A stretch of 64,000 nt of DNA. It comes from an uncultured Granulosicoccaceae bacterium. GTDB lineage: Bacteria > Pseudomonadota > Gammaproteobacteria > Granulosicoccales > Granulosicoccaceae. The translations under genes and the position numbers were made by a program. Positions 29,330-37,433 of the stretch are shown piece by piece (within the stretch, counting starts at the first letter, position 1; every line of letters begins with the position of its first letter). The notes beneath the pieces were generated by a model. The model had not been told where the DNA came from. It made no database searches and saw only the letters and a list, made by a program, of their open reading frames with translations. The stretch covers positions 1 through 64,000 of the forward strand of contig CALJNA010000087.1 in the NCBI GenBank assembly GCA_937981955.1, read 5' to 3'.

Positions 29330-29776
29330 ATGAAACCTCTAGCCTTAACAATATTACTAATTTCCGCGCTCTTCGCCGGTTTAAGTGTGGTCACTGCAGC
29401 CGACCCCAAAATGCACAAGGTTGCTATTCACGTTGATGAGAATGATCCTGCCAGAATGAATATGGCGCTAAACAACGTTGCCAACATTAAAAAGTACTAC
29501 GACTCAGTCGGTGAGAAAGTTGAAATCGAGCTGGTCGCCTATGGCCCTGGCTTACATATGTTTCGATCGGATACATCGCCCGTTAAAGATCGAATTTCGG
29601 TCATGTCTCTTGAAATTGACAACTTGACGTTTTCAGCGTGTGGTAACACCCACAACAACATGAGTAAGAAAGCCGGTAAAGATATTGTGCTTGTCGATGA
29701 GGCAAATCTGGTCCCTTCCGGTGTCGTTCAGCTGGTCACACTGCAAGAACAGGGCTATAGCTACGTTCGTCCGTAG
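29330..29776 (+). CDS. Secreted DsrE/DsrF-like family protein
   Basis: From the ATG at 29330, preceded by GGAG at 29319-29322, the 148 residues start with a signal peptide (MKPLALTILLISALFAGLSVVTA). The rest matches the DsrE-fold COG1416 type: KVAIHVDENDPARMNMALNN, ELVAYGPGLHMFR, and a lone Cys in FSACGNT, which could carry sulfur. Such secreted DsrE-like proteins are frequent in sulfur oxidisers, and their role is unproven. The unlikely TTG/ATG at 29261 would extend it by 23 residues and lose the signal peptide. Confidence 0.8.
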   Translation: MKPLALTILLISALFAGLSVVTAADPKMHKVAIHVDENDPARMNMALNNVANIKKYYDSVGEKVEIELVAYGPGLHMFRSDTSPVKDRISVMSLEIDNLTFSACGNTHNNMSKKAGKDIVLVDEANLVPSGVVQLVTLQEQGYSYVRP

Positions 29777-29855
29777 TTGTTAGTCGTTTCCGAGCTTTAA
29801 CTTTTAATGGGACTATGGTCCTGCATTTCAGCCGGACCATATACACGCCACTAAC

Positions 29856-30611
29856 ATGTCGGTATCCACTACGTCCATGCAGGAAAAAGTAGCCCTTGTC
29901 ACCGGAGCTGCTAAACGTTTGGGTGCGGCAAGTGCTCGCGCACTTCATTGCGCCGGTGCCAATGTTGTTGTGCACTATCACAAATCCAAAGCTCCGGCCG
30001 AACGGCTGGTTGCCGACCTGAATCAACTCCGTGCAAATTCTGCCATAGCAATTTCAACCGAACTTGGAAGTCAAGCTCAGGCCGAGCACTGTTTTGCAAT
30101 GGCTCTTGAACCCTGGCAGCGCATTGATGTGCTGGTCAATAACGCATCAAGTTTTTATCCGACACCGCTGGGTGCTATCGAAGACAAAGATGTTGCCGAC
30201 TTGTTTGGTAGCAATGTGTCAGCTCCATTAATGCTCACTCAGGCGGCACGTTCAGAGTTGGCGCTAAGACAAGGCTCTGTGATAAACATGGTCGATATAC
30301 ACGGTTTTGCACCGTACAGAGATCACGTGGTTTATTGCGCGGCCAAGGCAGCGCTGATCATGCTCACACAATCCATGGCGCAGGCTATGGCTCCTGAGGT
30401 TCGTGTCAACGGTATTGCGCCCGGCGCTATCTTGTGGCCAGAAGATGGCTCAATGGATGCTGCAGTGCAGCAAAAAAAGATTGCGGAAATACCGTTAGCG
30501 CGTCAGGGAACCGCTGAGGACATTGCCAACCTGGTGGTATATCTTGCCAGTGATGCTGCCGGATTTATAACCGGTGAAATTATCAAGGTTGATGGAGGAA
30601 GTCACGTCTAG
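29856..30611 (+). CDS. SDR-family pteridine reductase
   Basis: The 251-residue short-chain dehydrogenase has the NADPH site VTGAAKRLGAA, the LVNNASSF loop, Tyr and Lys in VVYCAAKAAL (catalytic YxxxK) and a Ser replaced by Asp (NMVDIHG), as in pteridine reductases (PTR1/FolM). Other markers are VRVNGIAPGAILWPE and ITGEIIKVDGG. It is convergent with folK and folB, which supports a dihydrofolate- or pterin-reducing role. Its stop touches the folK stop. Confidence 0.88.
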   Translation: MSVSTTSMQEKVALVTGAAKRLGAASARALHCAGANVVVHYHKSKAPAERLVADLNQLRANSAIAISTELGSQAQAEHCFAMALEPWQRIDVLVNNASSFYPTPLGAIEDKDVADLFGSNVSAPLMLTQAARSELALRQGSVINMVDIHGFAPYRDHVVYCAAKAALIMLTQSMAQAMAPEVRVNGIAPGAILWPEDGSMDAAVQQKKIAEIPLARQGTAEDIANLVVYLASDAAGFITGEIIKVDGGSHV

Positions 30612-31121
30612 TTATGGTGAACTTAGCGACACGGAAACGACCGTAAGATCCGATATTGCGGTTGGATTCTTATCAGCAAGCTCAGCCAGCAAACTCTTGT
30701 AGGTCTTTCCAACAACAGGATGCACAGCGTTTGGAATCAGATCGACCAGTGGAACTAAAACGTGTGCAGTGTTGACAATTTCATCTCTGGGCAAATTGAT
30801 TCTTGAGCTGTTAACCACCAAATCATCGTAGAGCAATAAATCTATATCCATGGTTCGACTGGAGAATTTGTTAGCGCTTCTGACCCGCCCCAGATCAGTT
30901 TCAATAGTGTTTAGCGTGTTGCCAAGTTGTTCCAGTGACAATGCTGTTTGCGCAGATACCACAGCGTTCAAAAAATCATCACCAACCATGCCTACCGCTT
31001 CAGAGCGATACAACGGTGACCATTGAAGTTTTTCAAACTGTGCTTCAAGCATGCTTGCGCAGCGCTTGAAGTGTAGTTCTGGTTCGATATTGCTACCAAT
31101 GCTCAGGTAAATTTGCGTCAT
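30612..31121 (-). CDS. folK: 2-amino-4-hydroxy-6-hydroxymethyldihydropteridine diphosphokinase
   Basis: FolK pyrophosphorylates hydroxymethyldihydropterin in folate synthesis. The 169 residues include IYLSIGSNIEP, the FLNAVVSAQT strand and the signature RTMDIDLLLYDDLVV. It starts two bases after the end of folB, so the two are in one operon. It is slightly longer than the average FolK at the C-terminus. Confidence 0.95.
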   Translation of the reverse strand: MTQIYLSIGSNIEPELHFKRCASMLEAQFEKLQWSPLYRSEAVGMVGDDFLNAVVSAQTALSLEQLGNTLNTIETDLGRVRSANKFSSRTMDIDLLLYDDLVVNSSRINLPRDEIVNTAHVLVPLVDLIPNAVHPVVGKTYKSLLAELADKNPTAISDLTVVSVSLSSP

Positions 31122-31123
31122 GG

Positions 31124-31480
31124 TTATGCAGTGCGATGACGCTCTATTCGGACGCCCACGTCACGAGAGTTACTCAATGCACCCACTTTGTGCAAGGTGA
31201 GTTTTAACCAAGGTACATTGAATTCATCCAGTATGAGTTGCGCCAGGTGTTCGGCAAGGGTTTCAATGAGTTGAAATTCGCTTTGTTGGATGTAGGCTTC
31301 AACGCGTTTGGATAAAAGTTTGTAGTTGAAGGTATCGTCTACGTTGTCTGTCGCTGCCGCATCCTTAACCGATGTCCCCAACTCCAGATCTATACTGATG
31401 GTTTGCTTGATGTTTCGTTCCCGATCATAGATTCCGATAATGGCATCGGCTCGTAAATCGGTAATGAATATAGTGTCCAT
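31124..31480 (-). CDS. folB: Dihydroneopterin aldolase
   Basis: The 118-residue protein cleaves dihydroneopterin to hydroxymethyldihydropterin. It has the typical start DTIFITDLRADAIIGIYDRER, the central SFQLIETLAEHLAQLILD-like ETLAEHL stretch and the VGVRIER end. folK follows at 2 bases. folB begins about 40 bases after the TrpD2-like gene on the same strand. Confidence 0.95.
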   Translation of the reverse strand: MDTIFITDLRADAIIGIYDRERNIKQTISIDLELGTSVKDAAATDNVDDTFNYKLLSKRVEAYIQQSEFQLIETLAEHLAQLILDEFNVPWLKLTLHKVGALSNSRDVGVRIERHRTA

Positions 31481-31520
31481 AGTGATAAGCCTGTACGGTA
31501 GCTATGCTGAAAGCGATCGG

Positions 31521-32669
31521 CTATAGGCCGGCATCCAATCTGCGCAACGCCTCGCCTGAGGCAATGGCCGCTCTTGCCATATCTGCAGCTTTTGCAATAT
31601 TTTTTTCCTTGCCGGTGTGCCAGATAACCAGAGCCGCGCCGAGTACAGCTGCATCTAATAGTGGTCCGCTTTTACCTGATAAGGCTTCGCGTCCCTGTTC
31701 TGCACACAAAGAGGACAGTTCATCGATATCCCACTTCATCCCGACAGGGTGATTATCTTTTGATGCCAGCGGTACGGTTTCAGGGATATCGGCAGCTCGG
31801 TATTCTCGTAACAGGTCCATATCGGTCAGTTCCAGATCGATTTCTTCGAACCCATCCGGCTCGTCAATGGCTGCGTCATCTGCATAGCGAATAACATGGG
31901 CTGGTGCACGAAAGGAGGGGATGATGCCACCTTCGGTTCCCCTCACTAATAGCAATGATTCGTATCCGACATGTCGCGCCAGCATGCAATAGGTATTGCG
32001 ATAAGGTTTGTGTACATAGCCGGTAATCAGGTGGGTTTTCTTTTTGCCTTTAACAGGAAACACCAGTACCTCGGTTGTGCTTAGTACCGGCCGTTTGACA
32101 ATACGCGCACGTAATTCGTTAAGTTCGTGCAAAGCCGGGCACATGATGCTTTGATCGAGGTAACCCCAGCCGATATTGCGATCTGCAATTCGCTTCGCAA
32201 CCGTCGCAGTGCTCCGCAGAGGATCGCCTCCAAGCGCTTTGATAATAGTGTGATGGGTTACACCAAACTTTGGACCACCTAATTCAACGCCGTGTGAGTA
32301 GGCATGGATACCGCAGGCGGCCAGAACCGGCAGCACGAACAATGATCCCTGCAGCGTTCGGTTGAATCCGTTGTAAGGGTCGGCAATAGCGACCACTTCG
32401 TCTACGGGTGATTGCTCGACCGGTGTTAAGTCTTGCAGCGCATCCATAACACCAAGCAGCTCGTCGTCGGTTTCACGTTTCATGCGAAGCCCAATAAGAA
32501 AAACGCCTGCCTGCACTGGGTCGGCTTGACCGGCAAGCAGTGCGTGCATGACTGACCGGGTTTCTTCGCGTGACAGGTTTTTACTCAGCTCGGGTCCTGT
32601 GGCTACACGTTGTATGGCTGAACGCATCAGCTCTGCGTCGGCAATCTCGTAAGGTATTGGCATGACCAT
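31521..32669 (-). CDS. TrpD2/YbiB-like protein of the anthranilate phosphoribosyltransferase fold
   Basis: From an ATG at 32669 the protein has 382 residues (an upstream GTG at 32717 is open but overlaps the Rieske gene). The fold is TrpD-like: N-terminal helical domain with FLIGLRMKRET, then VLPVLAACGIHAYSHGVELGGPKFG. The PRPP motif GTGGD is replaced by ADPYNGFN, so it is probably not a transferase. E. coli YbiB of this type binds nucleic acid. It is the last gene of the minus-strand unknown cluster before folB. Role unknown. Confidence 0.8.
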   Translation of the reverse strand: MVMPIPYEIADAELMRSAIQRVATGPELSKNLSREETRSVMHALLAGQADPVQAGVFLIGLRMKRETDDELLGVMDALQDLTPVEQSPVDEVVAIADPYNGFNRTLQGSLFVLPVLAACGIHAYSHGVELGGPKFGVTHHTIIKALGGDPLRSTATVAKRIADRNIGWGYLDQSIMCPALHELNELRARIVKRPVLSTTEVLVFPVKGKKKTHLITGYVHKPYRNTYCMLARHVGYESLLLVRGTEGGIIPSFRAPAHVIRYADDAAIDEPDGFEEIDLELTDMDLLREYRAADIPETVPLASKDNHPVGMKWDIDELSSLCAEQGREALSGKSGPLLDAAVLGAALVIWHTGKEKNIAKAADMARAAIASGEALRRLDAGL

Positions 32670-32691
32670 GATGAGTACTTTTTCCGAGTGA

Positions 32692-33009
32692 TTAATCCAA
32701 AGTGATGTATACGTCACCAGCAGATATGGTCACTGGGTACGTTTGCAGGTCGACACTGGCTGGATCATCCAGCACTTTGCCTGTGGTTAATTCAAAGCGA
32801 CTCCCGTGCAGCGGGCATTTGACTTTTGTACCTGCAAGATTTCCATCGCACAATCTGGCATCTTCGTGAGTGCACATTTCATCAGCAACGAAAACTCCCT
32901 CGGCTGTATTGGCGACCAGCACGTTTCTGTCTGCAAGAGAAACACAGCGCATCTCGTTCGCAGGAATATCGCTAACCCGGCACACTTTAATTTGTGAATC
33001 GGTGGTCAT
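32692..33009 (-). CDS. Rieske-type [2Fe-2S] ferredoxin
   Basis: The 105 residues form a small soluble Rieske protein: the cluster ligands are CTHEDARL and CPLHGSRFEL. These resemble ferredoxins that feed ring-hydroxylating dioxygenases or the NirD-type subunit. No signal peptide is present. It lies 22 bases upstream of the TrpD2-like start, so these two are cotranscribed. Its partner may be the oxygenase or reductase at 35-37 kb. Confidence 0.92.
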   Translation of the reverse strand: MTTDSQIKVCRVSDIPANEMRCVSLADRNVLVANTAEGVFVADEMCTHEDARLCDGNLAGTKVKCPLHGSRFELTTGKVLDDPASVDLQTYPVTISAGDVYITLD

Positions 33010-33224
33010 TGATTCAATCGAACTCCGTATGATGGTGTCTGGCCGTCTGCAGCCGATAAAACATTGTATCGCATGACACTGTCTGTGATGAGCCTGATTC
33101 CGCGTCCGCCAATGCGGTGTTGATGTGATTCAAAGCCGGCGGTATACCTTAAGTGATATCGGCTCGTACACGTATTGCCGGTATAATTGGGTATTACGAA
33201 GAAACGGCTAATCTGGAGCTGCTG

Positions 33225-33677
33225 ATGGACGAATTGAGTGACGAGCAGGCGATGCAACTTTCGAGCGGGGTAGCGGCATTTGAAGCAAAGGAGTTCCGTC
33301 GGGCGTGGCAGTTACTCGAGCCTTTGTCCGATATGAGCCTGCCCGATGCGCAATATCGTTGCGCCATCATGATTCAAAATGGACTGGGAGTGATTGCAAG
33401 ACCTAACGCTGCAGCAAAGCTTATGCAACGTGCCGCTGAGCAGGATTTCGGGCTTGCTCAGCATTCACTGGGAGTAATGTATTTATTCGGTGAAGGAGTC
33501 GAGCAGAATGGCGATCAGGCCACATACTGGCTTGAGCTCGCTGGCGCAAGTGGGTTGGCTGGTGCCTGGTCTACGCTGGGCATGATGTTTATGGAGGGGC
33601 AAGGCGTTGAGAAGAACGCCGATAAAGCGCGCGAGTACTATGAAAAAGCCGGCTTCGATCCGTCTGAATTTGCCTAA
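33225..33677 (+). CDS. Sel1-repeat (TPR-like) protein
   Basis: From ATG 33225, with GGAG at 33215-33218, the protein has 150 residues. Two clear Sel1 repeats are seen (AQHSLGVMYLFGEGVEQNGDQ and AWSTLGMMFMEGQGVEKN), and a less typical one before them. Sel1 proteins act as scaffolds. A frame open from 33153 would add 24 residues but lacks the ribosome site. It is the only plus-strand gene inside an otherwise minus-strand group. Confidence 0.85.
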   Translation: MDELSDEQAMQLSSGVAAFEAKEFRRAWQLLEPLSDMSLPDAQYRCAIMIQNGLGVIARPNAAAKLMQRAAEQDFGLAQHSLGVMYLFGEGVEQNGDQATYWLELAGASGLAGAWSTLGMMFMEGQGVEKNADKAREYYEKAGFDPSEFA

Positions 33678-33703
33678 CGAGCTTTATTAACATTATCCAA
33701 AGC

Positions 33704-34405
33704 TTAGTTCATGTCGGGTGCTGTGTTGTCGTGTACAGCGCCTGTATCTTTGTGTGGAATCAGTAAGCCGCAACCCATCGTTCTGCCATCGCCTAATCCG
33801 CTATCCTGCAAGTTAATCGAGGCTCTTGGTGGAACATCGGCCAGCATCACACTGCGTGTTTTCCGCACGCCCTCATTGGTGTTAATCGAATGCATTCGAC
33901 CACACAAAATTTTGGTAGGTGAAAATTCGATTGACCTGCAATGGTCTACGATTTGTTGAACAAAAGCAGATTCATCCTCAATATCATTTTCAGCTTCAAA
34001 ATACGCATAGCGGGAAAACAGCGTGTGCTGAGGTGTTAGTGGTCGAACCTGACCGGCATTTATCTGCAGTGGTAAGCCATCAACGCTTAGTGTGACGCCA
34101 TTGAGCTCTGCCATAAGTTGTTCTGCGCCTGCAGATTCTGTTCTGACTCTGAATCGGGTACGCCTGGATAGCAACAGGAACTCAGCACCATCCTCCGGCC
34201 TCTCCCAGCCGTTTTGCGAGCCGGCAACATGAATTGGATGGATACCTGAGCAGATTGAATCTTTAATTTGTGGTGCAATTTCGCAAACCGCGTTCGCCAA
34301 AGCAGCAGCATGGTCTACGCGCAATTGACGGCAATCTATGCGAAACACAACATCGGTCATCTTCGCAGTCAAAGCTTGTTGGTTATCGGAAGGTTCTTGC
34401 CACAT
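33704..34405 (-). CDS. Cas6/Cmx6-like protein without CRISPR locus
   Basis: The 233-residue protein has the RAMP-fold features of the MYXAN-type Cas6 (Cmx6) family: the middle contains HPIHVAGSQNGWERP and RRTRFRVRTE, and the C-terminus has the glycine-rich loop GLGDGRTMGCG (GxGxxxxxGxG). No CRISPR repeats or other cas genes are in the window. It may have a role other than CRISPR processing. A catalytic His is not assignable without alignment. It follows the 239-residue unknown by about 30 bases on the same strand. Confidence 0.75.
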   Translation of the reverse strand: MWQEPSDNQQALTAKMTDVVFRIDCRQLRVDHAAALANAVCEIAPQIKDSICSGIHPIHVAGSQNGWERPEDGAEFLLLSRRTRFRVRTESAGAEQLMAELNGVTLSVDGLPLQINAGQVRPLTPQHTLFSRYAYFEAENDIEDESAFVQQIVDHCRSIEFSPTKILCGRMHSINTNEGVRKTRSVMLADVPPRASINLQDSGLGDGRTMGCGLLIPHKDTGAVHDNTAPDMN

Positions 34406-34434
34406 ACTTCAAGAGTTGGTATTCAAGATAATCG

Positions 34435-35154
34435 TTAGTCAGGAAGTTTTGCCTGTAGTGCTTCGCGATCGAACCACCAGTCGCTTTGCACCATGACATC
34501 AATTACGTTTCTGAGTCGCACCAGGAATTTTTCCGGCAAATCCAGCTCTAGACGTTCAACCCATAGCTCGAATTCGATCTGCGACTGGACATTTCCATGT
34601 CGTTTGGCAACGCGGGCAAGGTTCGCTCCACTGAAAAGTTTTAATTCTTCGTGTCTTGCGCCGTTGGAACGTAAGTCAACGACATAGTGCGCGGTGGCTG
34701 CAGCAACGGCAGCCCCATCGGAATTGTCGGGTGTTTCGTCGATAATGTGAGTCAGTATGTTCGCTGTCAAGTGCGGATCAACGGGATAGGTTACCGACAG
34801 CCAGGCTGCCTGACCAATCGCGGCAATCGCATCTTCCTGATCCGCTAGATAGACATACTGGCAAGCAAGTGCTGCATCTTCGAACGCTTCATGCGATATG
34901 AATGTATCAATGGCAGGTCGAGCATATTTCCAGGCTTCTTCTTTGCGATCAAGATCGAGCAAAAGACCGGCGACTTCAAGCGCGATCTGATCTTGTTGCA
35001 ACTTACTGTTGCTATTGGTTGTTGCATCTGCCTTGACAGACGCAAGAGTGCTAAGCAGTGTTTGTACTCGTGCCTCACGATCAGCATCGGGTGTTTTGTC
35101 CAGCAGGCGTTTTTCAGCATCGCTCAATTTAATTTCAGCACTAAAGTCAATCAT
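34435..35154 (-). CDS. Hypothetical helical protein (239 aa)
   Basis: I do not recognise a family. The protein has many charged helices, Ala/Leu-rich pairs and probable TPR-like turns (LLLDLDRKEEAWKYARPAIDTF, AAWLSVTYPVDPHLTANILTH), with no signal peptide, cysteine cluster or membrane segment. Its start overlaps the end of the upstream 64-residue gene by eight bases. Position between the oxygenase and Cas6-like genes suggests a member of the same operon. Confidence 0.7.
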   Translation of the reverse strand: MIDFSAEIKLSDAEKRLLDKTPDADREARVQTLLSTLASVKADATTNSNSKLQQDQIALEVAGLLLDLDRKEEAWKYARPAIDTFISHEAFEDAALACQYVYLADQEDAIAAIGQAAWLSVTYPVDPHLTANILTHIIDETPDNSDGAAVAAATAHYVVDLRSNGARHEELKLFSGANLARVAKRHGNVQSQIEFELWVERLELDLPEKFLVRLRNVIDVMVQSDWWFDREALQAKLPD

Positions 35155-35341
35155 CGCTGAGTAATCCGGTAAACGCTCCTTCGAGCACCATCTCCCAGTT
35201 CTGCGGTGTATCAGGGAAAGGTGGTTTAATGTCCATGCGAAAAAAACGCTCCTCTTTGGCGCGCTCTTTTACTACCTCGATGAGTTCTGTAAAGGTGTTT
35301 ATATCTTTGTGTTGCAGCAAGATGTCACTAACGTACAGCAT
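35147..35341 (-). CDS. Small hypothetical protein (64 aa) overlapping the dioxygenase stop
   Basis: The likely ATG at 35341 overlaps the end of the dioxygenase gene by 14 bases, giving MLYVSDILLQHKDINTF to GAFTGLLSDD. A longer frame from 35449 would overlap the dioxygenase by 122 bases and is less likely. No domain is recognised; it is acidic, with an FFRMDIKPPFPDTPQNWE stretch. Overlaps on both sides argue for translational coupling with its neighbours. Confidence 0.65.
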   Translation of the reverse strand: MLYVSDILLQHKDINTFTELIEVVKERAKEERFFRMDIKPPFPDTPQNWEMVLEGAFTGLLSDD

Positions 35342-36395
35342 GATTGTGATCGTCGGATGGGTAAGTGAACTGACTTGCCAATTCGGGCTGGGGCAGCTGG
35401 GTAAATCGACCACGGAGTATCTGTCTTTTGGGGTATCCTGCTCGATCAATAAATTGCTCGCGTGTGTGCAGCACGTTGCGTGTTATAACTCCCTGACCTT
35501 TTTTCAGATTGATTCGGGTTTGCCAATGTGGGTTGGCATCGATGAGTTCATGTGCTCTTTTCGCTGCAGCCTTCGTCGCTTCACAGTGCCACGCTATATT
35601 CTGGCTGCGCGTGGTGAACCGTATCGCGATGGCTCCATCTTCATGCTGGAATATCATCGGTAATGTTCGATCGGGTCTGTCGTGTCCTTCCTTATCGCGA
35701 TTGTGTGGCAGTGTCATCGCTTCCGGATGTGACAACAGCTTTACCAGTTCCGGATTTTCATCGTGCAATGCGAGTACCAGAAAAGTATCGTCCATTAACC
35801 GCAACGCGCCGCCTTGCGCAGCAGCTTCGACACAGTGCAGCGTGAAACATCGAATGCTTTGGTCCTGGGCGTTGTAATAACCGTCGGTGTGCCAGTTCAT
35901 TGCGGCCGGCTGGTAAGGGGGGAACCGTCCGCGTGGTGTACCTGTAAGGTCTTGCAACAGGGATAAGTCACCGTGCTCACGCATGACACCCGAGTCACCT
36001 CCCTGCAAAGACAATTGCTTCAGCATCTCGCTTAGCGCTCCGGGAATGTTCTCTGGTTCATTGTCCCAGCCATACACAGCAAACCCTGACTGAATCACGG
36101 TGTGGCACAGGTTTGTCAGTGTAGCTTTATCGAGTCTTGTTAGCGTCTGAGCTGGTATCTCAATAACGGTCGACGTGTCGGCTTTCGATTGGCGCTGCGC
36201 ACGCCGACGAGTTTCGTCAATCCAGGTCGACAGGCGCAACTCACAACCGTCGAACAGGCTTGGATAGGCCGGTTCTGCCATCTTTTTTGTTATTCGTGAT
36301 GCGGGCATGCAGATGCGCGTGGATTTACCTGTGTGTAGGCCTCCATCATAAATCGTTGCGCCCCAATGAGCAAAGTGTCTGAAAACACCTGCCAT
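35328..36395 (-). CDS. TauD/TfdA-family 2-oxoglutarate dioxygenase
   Basis: The 355-residue protein has the Fe-binding HxD in MNWHTDGYY, the second His in NVLHTREQF and the Arg-containing GYPKRQILRGRF for 2-oxoglutarate. The fold resembles TauD/TfdA/gamma-butyrobetaine oxygenases. The first ~35 residues are not typical, and ATGs at 36305 and 36281 are possible starts. The substrate is unknown. No taurine or sulfonate genes adjoin it. A ferredoxin-reductase gene precedes it by about 66 bases. Confidence 0.82.
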   Translation of the reverse strand: MAGVFRHFAHWGATIYDGGLHTGKSTRICMPASRITKKMAEPAYPSLFDGCELRLSTWIDETRRRAQRQSKADTSTVIEIPAQTLTRLDKATLTNLCHTVIQSGFAVYGWDNEPENIPGALSEMLKQLSLQGGDSGVMREHGDLSLLQDLTGTPRGRFPPYQPAAMNWHTDGYYNAQDQSIRCFTLHCVEAAAQGGALRLMDDTFLVLALHDENPELVKLLSHPEAMTLPHNRDKEGHDRPDRTLPMIFQHEDGAIAIRFTTRSQNIAWHCEATKAAAKRAHELIDANPHWQTRINLKKGQGVITRNVLHTREQFIDRAGYPKRQILRGRFTQLPQPELASQFTYPSDDHNHAVR

Positions 36396-36461
36396 AAAAT
36401 CCGCTGTGGCGATATGCCTTATGAGATAGAACGATTCAGCTCTGCGATTGATTTCAATTTT

Positions 36462-37433
36462 TTATGAAGCTGGAAAGAAAATCGAATCTGGCGGAATGCC
36501 CAGATTAATCAGATTTTGATGCAGCTCATGGTGCATTGCGCCTATGTACACCTCGTATCCCGGATTTTTGCTTAACCAGGAGGCTGGTAGCACGGAACAA
36601 ATTGCTGCGTTGGTTTCAATAGCCAGAAAATCGAAATTATCAAATGCATCGCGCCAGGACTGGCACCAGTTCAAGCGGTAGTGCGGCGTATTTGCGCTGG
36701 CTTGCCATATTAAAAAACAGGGTACATCAAGCTCACTGTTCAGGACTTGCTCGATCATGCCCTGAAGTTGGGCAAACTCAATGCCATTTGCAATAAATAA
36801 CTTGGGTTTGCCAATATTATTGCTCAGCGTAAAGTCTCCCAACGGACCGGATACGCTGATACGTTCGCGCGAACGAGCTTCCAGCATTAACTCGGCCCAT
36901 TGTGCTGCTTCTAATTGAGAGTGTTCATTGTTGGCTATGTGAAATTCAACGTATTGTGCGTTGCATGGGCAGCTGGCAATAGCTAACTCAATACTGCTGC
37001 CAGCGGATTGGGTTAATTGCACTCTCTGTCCCGGTAAGAAACGTAAAGCTTTTCCACGTACAAACTTAAATGCCAGTACGATGACGTTTTGGCTGCGTTC
37101 CGACCGGCACAGTTTTGCCTGCAGCTCTTGATGGGGAATGTCGACTACTGAATTAGCTTCAAGTACCTCTATGTTGATGTTTTGATTGGTGCTGCATGAA
37201 CAGAGCAGGCAATGCCCGTCCAGTTTCTGGGTTTCAGTCAGAACAAAGTCGTGATGTTTGATTTTGTCCACGCTACCGGTTTGAACTCGCGCCTGACATG
37301 TGCCACAGCTACCGTTGGCACAGCCGAAAGGCAACGCAATCCCTGCCGCAAGACCGGCCTCAAGAAGGGTTTGTCCGGGCAGTACTTCAAATTGCCTGCC
37401 GCTGGGCACCATGGTGACGCTACCAATTTTCAT
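36462..37433 (-). CDS. 2Fe-2S ferredoxin plus FAD/NAD oxidoreductase fusion
   Basis: The 323 residues have a plant-type [2Fe-2S] domain at the N-terminus, with cluster Cys in CANGSCGTCQA and CLLC (residues about 38-77), then an FAD-binding domain (VQLTQS region) and an NAD-type domain. This is like the reductases of CDP-glucose dehydration or Rieske dioxygenase systems. The NAD motif region is less canonical. It is the furthest-upstream minus-strand gene of the cluster and the probable electron supply to the Rieske protein. Confidence 0.82.
   Translation of the reverse strand: MKIGSVTMVPSGRQFEVLPGQTLLEAGLAAGIALPFGCANGSCGTCQARVQTGSVDKIKHHDFVLTETQKLDGHCLLCSCSTNQNINIEVLEANSVVDIPHQELQAKLCRSERSQNVIVLAFKFVRGKALRFLPGQRVQLTQSAGSSIELAIASCPCNAQYVEFHIANNEHSQLEAAQWAELMLEARSRERISVSGPLGDFTLSNNIGKPKLFIANGIEFAQLQGMIEQVLNSELDVPCFLIWQASANTPHYRLNWCQSWRDAFDNFDFLAIETNAAICSVLPASWLSKNPGYEVYIGAMHHELHQNLINLGIPPDSIFFPAS

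Noticed and set aside
35342-35449. Upstream extension of the 64-aa gene
   Set aside because: It would overlap the dioxygenase gene by 122 bases; the inner ATG fits operon spacing.
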